From Pollutiaquabacter aromativorans (GTDB lineage Bacteria > Bacteroidota > Bacteroidia > AKYH767-A > 2013-40CM-41-45): a stretch of DNA of 64,000 bases. The position numbers were made by a program, and so were the translations under genes. The stretch spans positions 3,348,001 through 3,412,000 of the forward strand of contig CP185379.1 in NCBI GenBank assembly GCA_049177215.1, given 5' to 3'. The notes under the pieces are model-generated. The model did no database searches, was not told where the DNA came from, and saw nothing but the letters and a program-made list of their open reading frames with translations. Shown here in pieces: positions 34,969 through 43,858 of the stretch (position 1 is the first letter of the stretch; the number at the start of each line of letters is the position of its first letter).

Positions 34969-36801
34969 TCAGAAGGGGTAGGCGGCGAGGGCGCGTTCGA
35001 GTTCAGCCTGCCGGACGAGGGTGAGGGCGCGCGCGGCGTTGCGCGCGAGCCGGTTGTTGGTCCACTGGGTGAAGGCGTCGGTGAGTTCGAGCAGCGAGCG
35101 CCTGGCCTTCACGGTAGCGCGTGAGCGTCTGCCGGTAGTATTCAGATGCGGAAAAGCGTTCCTGGGCTTCGGCACCGGTGAGCTGCGCTTGCGCGGTTTG
35201 CAGGGCAAGGCGTGCGGCGGCCGTTTGGAGTTCGAGCTGCTTTTCCGTTTCAGCGCGTTTCGATTCGAGTTCGCGCAGTCCGGCCTCGGCTTGTTGCACC
35301 TTGCGGGTGTTGGTCATGCCCGCGAAGAGGTTCCAGCGCAGTTGCACGCCGCCGAGGTAGTACTGCTGGTCGTCGTCGAACTTGTAGTAGAAGCCCTGGT
35401 AACCCGCGTCGAAGAAGGTATTGACGGTCGGGAGCAGGTAGCCGCGTTTCATACGCACGAGGTATTCGTTCTGACGGATGCCGCTTTCGAGTTGCGCGAG
35501 TTCTTCGCGACGGCCGCCGTTGAGTTCGGCCGGAGGTGGTGCTGTGAGGGCGGCGCTGTCCGCGGCAACGGGCGTATCGAGCGGGCGGTTGAGCAGGAAG
35601 TTGAGGTAGTGCAGCGCGTTGGTGCGGTTGTTCTCCGCTTCGACGCGGGCAGCCTCGTTGCCGACTGCAGCGCGAGGCGTGCGGTGGTTGCCTGGAGTTC
35701 GAGTTGCTGCTCGGTTTCGGCGCGTTTCGATTCGAGTTCGCGCAGGCTGGCTTCGGCCTGTTGCACTTTGCGCGTGTTGGTCATGCCGGCAAACAGGTTC
35801 CAGCGTAGCTGTACGCCGCCGAGGTAGTACTGTTGGTCGTCGTCGAACTTGTAGTAGAAACCCTGGTAGCCCGCGTCGAAGAAAGTGTTTACGGTGGGCA
35901 GCAGGTAACCGCGTTTCATGCGCACGAGGTATTCGCTCTGTTTGATGCCGCGCTCGAGTTGCGCAAGTTCTTCGCGGCGACCAATCGCGCCTCGCGCCTC
36001 GTCCCACGTACGTCGGTCTCGCACCTCGGTCTCGCCCGAAGGTGTCAAAAGCGTCGTATCCACTGCGACTGGTGTATCCTGCGGGCGGTTGAGGAGAAAA
36101 TTGAGGTAGCGAAGCGCGGCTTCGCGGTTGTTGACCGCTTCGGCGCGAGCGGCTTCGTTCTTCGCGAGCTGGGCGTCGATGCGGAGGAGGTTGGCGCGGA
36201 GGGCGAGGCCGTTACCGACGAGCGTTTCGGTAAGGCGGCGGTTGTCCTGCAGGAGTTTCGCGGCGTTGGTGTAGATGGCTACGGCCTGATCGGCGCGTAG
36301 GAATTGGTAGTAGGCGGTACGGATGTCCTTCACCAGTTCGCGTTTGTACACGGCGAGCGCGGCCTGTTGACCGCTGTAGGCTTCGCGCCGGATCTTTTCG
36401 TTGTACCAGATCTCGGCGTTGATGAGCGGCAGGGCGAGGCGGAGGCGGGTGTCGTGGAAGTCGTTCGGAAGGAACTGTTCCGATACGTTGGCGATCTGCG
36501 GGAAGGCGTTGCTTTGCGTGAGCTGGTTGAGCGTGCTGTACACCGGGTTCATGAGGTCGCCTACGGGAATGTCGATTTTCCGTCCGCCGTCGGCGTAGGT
36601 GTAGTCGGCGAGCAGGCTGAGGGATGGCAGGAAGAGTCCGCGTGCTTCGCGCAAGGCGGCGAAGGAGCGTTCGAGCGCGATGGACTGCTGCCGGAGGCCG
36701 AGGTTGGAATCGAGTCCGGCGCGCAGGAGGCTGTCGAGCGTGCCCTGGGCGCGGCTCAGGGCGGGGGCGAGGAGGAAGAGGAGGATGACCAGGCGTTTCA
36801 T
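34969..36801 (-). CDS. TolC-family outer-membrane efflux channel with an internal, out-of-frame duplication
   Basis: The first 380 residues (36801 to about 35662) read as a TolC/OEP protein: signal peptide (1-18, 'LSRAQ'), helical hairpin and strand pairs. The segment from residue 215 ('NEAAR') to about 380 then occurs a second time, diverged and out of frame, at 35199-35659. After it the C-terminal end follows, with one more base gain at 35101-35102, stopping at 34969. Removing the 500-base extra copy and the one base gives 443 residues, the normal TolC length. So this is either a true internal duplication or two strain alleles joined in assembly. It is the first gene after tetR in the efflux operon. 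Confidence 0.78.
35199..36159 (-). repeat. Tandem internal duplication within tolC (500-base period)
   Basis: Copy 1 spans about 35660-36159 and copy 2 about 35199-35659. Both encode the same stretch from 'NEAAR' through 'NFLLNRP', 'YLVRMKRGYLLPTVNTFFDA' and 'NTRKVQQAEA' to 'RLALQ'. They differ at many bases, and copy 1 holds about a dozen extra residues in the middle. The offset of 500 is not a multiple of three. Confidence 0.8.
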
Positions 36802-36828
36802 ATGGATTTGTTAACGCTTACGATTCTA

Positions 36829-36841
36829 TGAACACTGTTTA
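36829..36841. promoter_or_regulatory. Candidate TetR operator before tolC
   Basis: TGAACACTGTTTA is a near-palindrome (TGAACA-c-TGTTTA) in the 59-base gap between tetR and tolC. Nearly the same motif stands upstream of tetR at 37505-37517, which suggests one regulator binding both. Confidence 0.45.
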
Positions 36842-36860
36842 GTGCAGGGTTAAAAAAATA

Positions 36861-37475
36861 TCAGGCGCGGATGTGGTGGAGGTATTCGTGGAACGCCTGG
36901 CGCATGCCTTCGGCGGCTTCTTCGTGGGAGATTTCCATGACCATGAATCGGTTTTTGAGGTAGATGGATGCGAGGCCGTGGACCATGCTCCAGGCCTGTA
37001 GTGCGCCGAGGTTGGCGTCGGCGTAGCGGATGCATTTTTCTTCGATGCAGTCGGCCACGGTGGTAAGCAGGAATTCGTAAGCGTTGCAGCCGTTTTCCCA
37101 GAGCATGTTTTCCTTGATCACGTTCATGGGTGCGGTGAGGATGAACATGAGGTCGTAGTACTGCGGATTGGAAAATGCGAAGTCGAGGTAGGTAAGTCCG
37201 AGTGCGCGCAGTCGTTCGAAGGGGTGTCGGATCTCGGCCAGTGGCGCGAACGATTTCGCGAGCAGGTCGAAGGCTTCGCGTTGCACGTCGTAGAGCAGCT
37301 CGTCCTTGTCCTTATAATAGAGGTAGATGGTGGCGGGGCTGTACTCGATCTTTTCGGCGATGGCGCGGATGGAAGTCCGCTCGTAGCCCACCTCCACGAA
37401 CATCTCGAACGCCGCGTCGAGGATCTTGCGGCGCATCTCCTGTTTCTCACGTTCTTTCCGTTCGGCGATGCCCAT
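36861..37475 (-). CDS. TetR/AcrR-family transcriptional repressor of the efflux operon
   Basis: A 204-residue protein. Residues 10-60 form the TetR helix-turn-helix ('RRKILDAAFEMFVEVGYERT' and 'EYSPATIYLYYKDKDEL'). The rest is the ligand domain, with 'AWSMVHGLASIYLKNR' near 160-180, the signature of the WHG-type C-terminal domain. It is upstream of and co-directional with tolC, MFP and RND genes, so it most likely represses them and itself until an effector binds. Shared operator-like motifs lie in the gaps on both sides of it. Frame intact, unlike the next three genes. Confidence 0.9.
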   Translation of the reverse strand: MGIAERKEREKQEMRRKILDAAFEMFVEVGYERTSIRAIAEKIEYSPATIYLYYKDKDELLYDVQREAFDLLAKSFAPLAEIRHPFERLRALGLTYLDFAFSNPQYYDLMFILTAPMNVIKENMLWENGCNAYEFLLTTVADCIEEKCIRYADANLGALQAWSMVHGLASIYLKNRFMVMEISHEEAAEGMRQAFHEYLHHIRA

Positions 37476-37504
37476 GGTTGTTTTGGTTAACGGGGCGAAG
37501 TTAG

Positions 37505-37517
37505 TGAACGGTGTTTA
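37505..37517. promoter_or_regulatory. Candidate TetR operator before tetR
   Basis: TGAACGGTGTTTA lies 30 bases before the tetR start codon and matches the motif at 36829-36841 in 11 of 13 positions, including the TGAAC and TGTTTA arms and the following GT. Confidence 0.45.
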
Positions 37518-38127
37518 GTAAAATCAAGCTTATCGACCCACATTAATCATATTTAATTGAATATCAATCATATAATTTAATCCCAGATTGATTCCGCCTG
37601 GATTAATAGCATTTCTAGAGATCGGTCCAGGTAGCCCATTGCTTTTCGGCGCTGAAGTATTCTGAATGCCGGTCATTCATCTGATAAAACAACACGATTA
37701 TGCCTAAAGGAGCAATTGCATAACTGCAATGGAAGAGCAATCAGTAAATCAAGATGGAAGCATGTGTTTACATGTAACAGCTACTATTCCACCTGACAGA
37801 CAGGGTGGATGATTGCTAATTCCGTCATAGAGAATCGAAGTTCCCTCCGGAAGCCGGATTAGCTTTCAGCGTGGGCTACTTTGTCTAACGTTTTCTCTTT
37901 TCAAAGCGGGACACGATTCAGGAAGGGTTTTATGGAAGATCTCCTGTATCGATATTGTCCGCGGTGGCTTAGCTCGTAATTGTATTCCATCAGCCCTTGT
38001 TCCGGATCATGCTGCAATTGTTCAATAGTCTGATAGGCCTTCTCGAACGCTTTCATTATCCTTCACCTTTAACATTACCAGGATCACCCTGCGGGTTTTT
38101 CGTTCCCGATAGTTAATTCGATAATGA
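37518..38127. other. AT-rich gene-free region, start of the duplicated island
   Basis: About 600 bases with a sharp fall in GC after tetR. From 37810 on, the sequence recurs almost unchanged at 43454. Before that point I see no feature. A 51-codon minus-strand frame within it is listed separately as doubtful. Confidence 0.6.
37901..38056 (-). CDS. Doubtful small frame in the cassette 5' region (51 codons)
   Basis: A minus-strand frame of 51 codons starts 'MKAFEKAYQTIEQLQHDPEQ' and has a reasonable helical look. The same frame survives in copy 2 at 43545-43700 with one amino-acid change (T to I). Since the two regions are nearly identical anyway, conservation says little. I do not recognise it; it may be a remnant of a larger gene. 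Confidence 0.2.
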   Translation of the reverse strand: MKAFEKAYQTIEQLQHDPEQGLMEYNYELSHRGQYRYRRSSIKPFLNRVPL

Positions 38128-38157
38128 TTGCCTATTTCTCAACGTATGTTTATCTTG
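38128..38157 (+). promoter_or_regulatory. Candidate promoter of cassette copy 1
   Basis: TTG (38128-38130), 20 bases, then TATCTTG (38151-38157) fits the Bacteroidota TTTG-N19-20-TAnnTTTG pattern, 58 bases before the ATG. The same boxes and spacing are kept in copy 2 at 43772-43801. Confidence 0.45.
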
Positions 38158-38215
38158 TGTTGCGTTGAGAGCTTACAGGTAAGTTACTCAATCAGTTCAT
38201 TGAACTTTGAAAAGC

Positions 38216-39028
38216 ATGAAAAAAATCTATGTGTTAATCACGTTTTTGATGAATTTATTTAGTGGGATGACTTACGGCCAATCTCAATGGAGATTTCATG
38301 TTGCATTTGAGGATGGAACCGGTCAAAGAGATACTGTATGGATGATCTATGATTCAACTGCTACTTTTGGAGTAGACACAAGTCTGGGAGAGGGTTATAC
38401 TCCATTAGATCATTCCAGATTTAATGTTTGGATCTACAATCCAGCATTTGACACTACAAAGGTCTCAGCACTTCCATTTCTCATGTTCCCTAGCCATGGA
38501 TTATCATATATAGAAGCAATTGGGTTTACCTATCCTCTGATAATCAGGTGGGATACAAGCCTTTTCCAATCACCTTTACTACCGATAGATTCATCTAATC
38601 AAGTGTTCTTTAATACAGCAGAGATCGATAACGATTATTTTTGGGCTATTAATAATGACCCATCAGCACACGCGTATAATATGTTGATTACGGATTCTGC
38701 TTTCGCGCCGTATTTTATTTTTGGTTCTAGAAGCCAGTTTCCGATGAATATCCAATTGTGGCATGACCCTTTGAATAATATAGACAAGACCAGTTTTAGC
38801 ACATGTCTTTTCCCAAATCCAGGAAGCGAAAACCTGACGATTAGAGCTCTCAGTTTAATAAGTAATATAAAAATATATAATTCGATGAGTGTTTGCGTTC
38901 GTACTTATAACGAATTACATTCCACTAGCGTGGAGTTGCATACACCGGAATTGCCAAGTGGAATGTATTCAATTTGTATAATTTATGAATCAGGAGAATC
39001 CCAACTGGTTAAATATATTAAGCTATGA
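38216..39028 (+). CDS. Small T9SS-secreted protein, cassette gene A (copy 1)
   Basis: A 270-residue protein from the ATG at 38216. It has a signal peptide (1-22, ending 'TYGQ'), a beta-rich domain of about 170 residues I do not recognise ('WRFHVAFEDGTGQRDTVWMI'), and a T9SS sorting domain ('CLFPNPGSENLTIRAL' to 'VKYIKL'). The stop overlaps the start of gene B as ATGA, so the two are translationally coupled and probably act together. Its paralogue at 43859 is almost identical over the first 42 codons and then clearly diverged. AT-rich, unlike the core genome. Confidence 0.85.
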   Translation: MKKIYVLITFLMNLFSGMTYGQSQWRFHVAFEDGTGQRDTVWMIYDSTATFGVDTSLGEGYTPLDHSRFNVWIYNPAFDTTKVSALPFLMFPSHGLSYIEAIGFTYPLIIRWDTSLFQSPLLPIDSSNQVFFNTAEIDNDYFWAINNDPSAHAYNMLITDSAFAPYFIFGSRSQFPMNIQLWHDPLNNIDKTSFSTCLFPNPGSENLTIRALSLISNIKIYNSMSVCVRTYNELHSTSVELHTPELPSGMYSICIIYESGESQLVKYIKL

Positions 39029-42000
39029 AACGCACTATTTATTATCTCCAAGCTCGAGTTCTTGCTATTTTACTTTTAAGTATCGGAACAAGTATCAATC
39101 TACATGCTCAGAATTGTATGGATGATAACTTGCCAATAACATCTTATTCGCAATCAGCATATGGGTCACAGTACGGTTGGTATTTACCTGCCCTAGGCAC
39201 TATTCGAATCTTAGTAGTTCTTGCTGAAGTTAATTACGATGTTAATTCAGACCCGAACCCTTACGTTACATGGCAGCAGGGAACTTTTCCGACATGGGGT
39301 GATAATTTATTTAATGCTAGCACTCCTTCGAATGGCTTGTTTACACACTATTTCGAATTGGCGTCATCAGGCAATCTTCAAGTTGAAGGCGATTATTTAG
39401 CGCCACCATTGAATGGCGGAGTCATATCAGTTAATGAAAGTGACATTATCTCGCAGGGTGTCGAGAATGCGCTAATTTCTGCAATAAATAGTCAAATGAC
39501 CTCTGGGTTTATTACCAGATCAGGAATAATAAATCCGGCACATTTTGATATGTGGACTCCTAATGGCTACGGCATACAAAAAAATAACGTTCCAAATATA
39601 TCAATTGATCATGTAATGATAATGTGGAGAAATCACACAATTCCAAATGGAACAGGGAATGCAAGTCCTAATCAATTAGGCATCGGCACTATTCTGGGTT
39701 ATTCAACAGATACTTGGTCTCAGTTTGGAGCACAGACCAATATGCCTTTAGATATTTCAAGGCATGAGTTTGCTCATTTGATTGTGGGAGGAAATAACTT
39801 CCATGTTTCGGGAGGAGCAGAGTTTAACATGTGGCTCAGTAAGAATAGTGCCCATGCCATACTTAGTCTGTCTAGTGCAGCATTGAATTGTTGGAGCGCT
39901 TGGGATAGAAATCGATTGAATTGGATTGCGCCCGGAAATTCATTTTCAATCTCAGCAAGAGATATGAATAATTTGTATGAGATTTCCGGCGATTTGGATG
40001 CAACAGTCTCTGGCCATGCGGGAATATATACATTGCGCGATTTTGTGACAACAGGTGATGCGATAAGAATTAAGTTGCCTTTTACCCCTTCAAATAAATA
40101 TCAAGAGTATATCTGGTTAGAGAACCATAATGGGAGTAGCATGAATGGAATTCAATTTGACGAATATCGATCAGCCATAGGCAATTCATGCATTACTCCA
40201 GCGACTTATGGACTTTATGCTTATATGCAAATCGGAAAAGATAATGAGGTTGACAATGTATATCAGAATGTATTTGGGGATCCATCAGATTATTTAAGAT
40301 ATATTTCTGCCGATGGATTTTTTGACACAGATATTGAATCTGCAACGCAAACAACAAGTTGCTGGCCTCCCCCCATCAAGCCGTTTTTTAAAATTGAGGA
40401 GAACCCGCTTACAGGTGAATGTGATTTAGATGAATTATCGACTGATATAGTGCCACCTTTTGATGTCTTGAATTATTATGATCGCTACCCCAAAGTATAT
40501 CAAAATGAGCAAGGTGTTTATCTGTATAATGTTTTTCAAGCGGGTAATTCTAGACAAGTATTTACACTAAACGGAGTTAGAAAGTTTGGATTAGGATATA
40601 ATCCATCAACTTCTTCAATGATTAATCTAACTAGTTTTGACATTCAAGCGAATAATCCTAAAGATCAACGAATAGTTTATTTGAACGGGGTGTCCATAGA
40701 GATTATATCGCAAAGCAGTGGTAATATACAAGTTCAGATTAGATTTGATGATGTCGATATTGTTAGCGATCAACGTTGGTGCGCACCAGAAATCCACCTA
40801 AATCCAATCGGTCCGAGCAATGCATATTCACTCAATCTGAAAACTAACAAGGTAATCATCCTAGATCAAGGACTTACTGCAACAAAAATGACCGATCCTT
40901 TACTTTTTCATGGGCGAAAAGTGTTTTCTGATCCGACAAGTTTTTACTGCAAAGCTGGTTCTTTTTTGAACCTTGAGCCGGGCGCAGAGTTTGTTGTAGA
41001 TAATAATAGTCAACTAATTTTGGAGCCTAACAGTAGAATAGACATAGGTCAAAACGCTATCCTAAGAGTTAAAAGGGGAGGGCGTTTAGTCATTAATACT
41101 GGAGCTGTGATAAATGTGAATGATGGAAAAATAATTATTGAAGATGACGGCTATGTTAACTATTTTCCGAACTGTACAGTAAACCTTGACGGCAATGTTG
41201 CTGTATTTGAGATAAATGGCATGTTGAAATTGGAAGACAATGCAACTTTGCGATTAAATCGCACGACTTCAAATCATGGCTTTTTTCGTTTTAATAATGC
41301 TTCACTTTCGCCCTCAAGAAATGTTATTTGTGGGGCTAATTGCTCTATTGATATTAGTGGTGCTTCACAAAGCAGGAAGATTATTCAAATTGATCAAGAG
41401 TCACTTTATATCCCATCGGATATTGTTTTCTTTAATTTGAATCGAGGAAAAGTTGAACTTAATAGCAACTCCAGGCTACAAGTAGAAGGTATTACAACAA
41501 ATGTTAGCGTGACATTTTCAAAATTTACCAGTAATGTCGCTGGCCAGAATAACAATCATCGTGGGCTTAATCTATTCGGTCAATCTAATTGTACTGTTAG
41601 CAGTTGTATTTTTGAATATGGTAAGTACGGGATATTTGCGTGGCAAACACTGGGTGGAGGTTCTCTTACTGTTATAGCTTCGGTTTTTAGACACAATGTG
41701 TTTGGAATCCGTGTCCAAGATAAGGGGCTAAATTTGTTTAATTGCAGTTATTTTAATAATCAATATGGTATTTATGGTGGCAATATGACTCACCCTTCTT
41801 ATTTCTATCAAGCTGTAGTGGGGGGTACGCAGGTTAGTTCTAATGAGAATGGAATTAGATGGCAAGGGGCTTCAACCCCAGTACTGACACTCGATGATCC
41901 ATTGATTAATTTTAATAATATAGCAACTCGTGTTGATAACTGTCCCCTGTATATAAAATGTGGGACCATATCATGGAATCAGAATGGTGTGGTTTTTAAT

Positions 42001-43242
42001 TATGGTGCGAGCTTGCATATGGATGACAATGTGGCTATTCCTCATCCTGCGAATGTCACAATTGAGAATAATTACTATTCAATTCGCACGGTTTATGGCA
42101 GATACCTGTATCTTTTTAAGGGTCAAAATAACCTAAAGCCAATTCAAACCGGAATAGGCCACAGTGTATTCGGACTGCTGATGGCGCCTCCATATTCGAT
42201 CAATGTTGATAATAATTGGTGGGGAGCCCAAGGGCTTTCATCCGCGGAGTATAATTTGACTGATGGCGTATCTAATAATTATTCTCTTACAGGTATTGTG
42301 TTAAGTAATGCTTCATCATGTGGCCAAGCATTTCCACCCTGTGGGAGTCCTCCATGTGATATGGGTGATCCGCTGAAATATTGCCCTCAATGCGATTTGA
42401 TAAATACTGACGATTTCATTAACAAGCCGCTGAATGAGGCAACAAAAGAAGCAATTGATAAGTTTAATTCTCAGAGTCAAAATAAATATACTGAAGCAAT
42501 TAATTTGTTAATTCAAATATTAAATGAGAACTACAATAATCCCAATAATGATGAAATATATCTTTTAAATTACAGTTATATTAAATTGATGGAGGCGTTA
42601 GGATTTGCTTATAGGTCTGAGGATCTTATTTGTAATTCAGATTCACTATTGATATCAAGAATAATCGATATTATTCAAAACAGAATTTCCTTGGCTAACA
42701 GTCAAGATGATAAGTATGAAAAATATGTTTATTCTCTTGACAAAGCTCAAGTATTATGGTTGGCCTGTTTAAGAAGTGAATCCATCGAACTTTTAAATGA
42801 AATGTTATCATGGGCCCCCGACCAAGATTGTATTGCAGTGATAAATTCAATGATCTGCCAGATTAATGTAGAAGAGGCGGCTCTCTTGGGGGCAATCGAT
42901 AGGGCTCTAATTGAAGAGGAGTTGAATAGCTGCAGTAGTAGTAATTATCGAATAAGCAGCAGTAATATTACTGTGCAGGAATCGGAATCGAATCAAAAGA
43001 ATGGAGCCATGCACATTAATATAGGCCCAAATCCCGCAAGCGATTATTTGGAAATAAATGGAGGCGGTGACTTATATAAAGTGACTTTGCTGAATAGTAC
43101 TGGCCAAATAGTTTATAGCGAATTGGATAGTTATGGATCGAGCATTGACTTATCCTACATTGCAAATGGACTTTACTCAGTCGTGATAAACGACATGGTG
43201 AACAATAAGATATTTACAGAGAGAATTGTGATCTATAAATAG
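39025..43242 (+). CDS. Large T9SS-secreted metalloprotease-like protein, cassette gene B (copy 1)
   Basis: A 1405-residue protein: signal peptide (1-28), a protease-like domain (about 35-330), a beta-rich middle (to about 640) and a right-handed beta-helix-like stretch (about 640-1090, 'GRLVINTGAVINVNDGKIII'). A helical TPR-like region (about 1130-1300) and a T9SS sorting domain (about 1330-1405) follow. The zinc motif H247-E248-x-x-H251 continues as x8-H260, so a third His ligand is plausible; the fold may be M6-like (inference). From residue 680 on it is nearly identical to copy 2, whereas residues 1-679 differ at many positions. Likely a surface or secreted protease, with gene A as its partner. 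Confidence 0.85.
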   Translation: MKRTIYYLQARVLAILLLSIGTSINLHAQNCMDDNLPITSYSQSAYGSQYGWYLPALGTIRILVVLAEVNYDVNSDPNPYVTWQQGTFPTWGDNLFNASTPSNGLFTHYFELASSGNLQVEGDYLAPPLNGGVISVNESDIISQGVENALISAINSQMTSGFITRSGIINPAHFDMWTPNGYGIQKNNVPNISIDHVMIMWRNHTIPNGTGNASPNQLGIGTILGYSTDTWSQFGAQTNMPLDISRHEFAHLIVGGNNFHVSGGAEFNMWLSKNSAHAILSLSSAALNCWSAWDRNRLNWIAPGNSFSISARDMNNLYEISGDLDATVSGHAGIYTLRDFVTTGDAIRIKLPFTPSNKYQEYIWLENHNGSSMNGIQFDEYRSAIGNSCITPATYGLYAYMQIGKDNEVDNVYQNVFGDPSDYLRYISADGFFDTDIESATQTTSCWPPPIKPFFKIEENPLTGECDLDELSTDIVPPFDVLNYYDRYPKVYQNEQGVYLYNVFQAGNSRQVFTLNGVRKFGLGYNPSTSSMINLTSFDIQANNPKDQRIVYLNGVSIEIISQSSGNIQVQIRFDDVDIVSDQRWCAPEIHLNPIGPSNAYSLNLKTNKVIILDQGLTATKMTDPLLFHGRKVFSDPTSFYCKAGSFLNLEPGAEFVVDNNSQLILEPNSRIDIGQNAILRVKRGGRLVINTGAVINVNDGKIIIEDDGYVNYFPNCTVNLDGNVAVFEINGMLKLEDNATLRLNRTTSNHGFFRFNNASLSPSRNVICGANCSIDISGASQSRKIIQIDQESLYIPSDIVFFNLNRGKVELNSNSRLQVEGITTNVSVTFSKFTSNVAGQNNNHRGLNLFGQSNCTVSSCIFEYGKYGIFAWQTLGGGSLTVIASVFRHNVFGIRVQDKGLNLFNCSYFNNQYGIYGGNMTHPSYFYQAVVGGTQVSSNENGIRWQGASTPVLTLDDPLINFNNIATRVDNCPLYIKCGTISWNQNGVVFNYGASLHMDDNVAIPHPANVTIENNYYSIRTVYGRYLYLFKGQNNLKPIQTGIGHSVFGLLMAPPYSINVDNNWWGAQGLSSAEYNLTDGVSNNYSLTGIVLSNASSCGQAFPPCGSPPCDMGDPLKYCPQCDLINTDDFINKPLNEATKEAIDKFNSQSQNKYTEAINLLIQILNENYNNPNNDEIYLLNYSYIKLMEALGFAYRSEDLICNSDSLLISRIIDIIQNRISLANSQDDKYEKYVYSLDKAQVLWLACLRSESIELLNEMLSWAPDQDCIAVINSMICQINVEEAALLGAIDRALIEEELNSCSSSNYRISSSNITVQESESNQKNGAMHINIGPNPASDYLEINGGGDLYKVTLLNSTGQIVYSELDSYGSSIDLSYIANGLYSVVINDMVNNKIFTERIVIYK

Positions 43243-43454
43243 TAAGAGTTTAGAACATCACAGTGAAGTAGAACGAACAGGCGGGTTACGGTGATGGAGG
43301 AAGAATTTCGCTATGGTTTTCGAGTATAGGTAGTTCAAAGGCGGGCCTTGTGGCGGATACTAAGGCAAACTAAAGGGTACGTAGGCGGTCACGGAGAGAA
43401 ATAGCTGTGGGCCACTGCGAGGCGCTGTGCTACAATTTCCGACAGAGCCGAGGT
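41062..43454 (+). repeat. Near-identical 3' block, copy 1
   Basis: 2393 bases nearly identical to 47578-49970 (constant offset 6516), with about eight differences, two of them changing an amino acid. It covers the beta-helix, TPR-like and sorting parts of gene B and 212 bases beyond. The switch from diverged to identical at 41062 is abrupt. Confidence 0.9.
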
Positions 43455-43771
43455 GATTGCTAATTCCGTCATAGAGGATCGAAGTTCCCTCCGGAAGCCG
43501 GATTAGCTTTCAGCGTGGGCTACTTTGTCTAACGTTTTCTCTTTTCAAAGCGGGACACGATTCAGGAAGGGTTTTATGGAAGATCTCCTGTATCGATATT
43601 GTCCGCGGTGGCTTAGCTCGTAATTGTATTCCATCAGCCCTTGTTCCGGATCATGCTGCAATTGTTCAATAATCTGATAGGCCTTCTCGAACGCTTTCAT
43701 TATCCTTCAACTGTAACATTACCAGGATCACCCTGCGGGTTTTTCGTTCCTGACAATTAATTCGATAATGA
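43243..43771. other. Junction region between the two cassettes
   Basis: Bases 43243-43453 are the 3' region of copy 1, also present at 49759-49969. Bases 43454 onward are the 5' region of copy 2. I see no gene or clear terminator in it, apart from the doubtful small minus-strand frame (43545-43700) shared with copy 1. Confidence 0.6.
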
Positions 43772-43801
43772 TTGCCTATTTCTCAACATATGTTTATCTT
43801 G
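43772..43801 (+). promoter_or_regulatory. Candidate promoter of cassette copy 2
   Basis: TTG (43772-43774), 20 bases, then TATCTTG (43795-43801), identical in boxes and spacing to the promoter of copy 1 at 38128. It lies 57 bases before the ATG. Confidence 0.45.
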
Positions 43802-43858
43802 TGTTGCGTTGGGGGCCTCCGGTAAGTTATTCAATCAGTTCATGGAACTTTGAAAAGC

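Larger units (their letters stand above)
37810..43454 (+). repeat. Tandem cassette duplication, copy 1
   Basis: Cassette of about 5.6 kb: 5' region (37810-38215), small T9SS protein, large T9SS metalloprotease-like protein, and a 212-base 3' region. Compared with copy 2, 37810-38341 is nearly identical, 38342-41061 is diverged, and 41062-43454 is nearly identical (about eight differences). The junction with copy 2 is at GAGCCGAGG/TGATTGC. Confidence 0.85.

Noticed and set aside
43372..43390. AAAGGGTACGTAGGCGGTC resembles a conserved 16S rRNA stretch.
   Set aside because: Only about 19 bases match and nothing around it (or around the copy at 49888) looks like rRNA, so it is chance or a tiny fragment at best.
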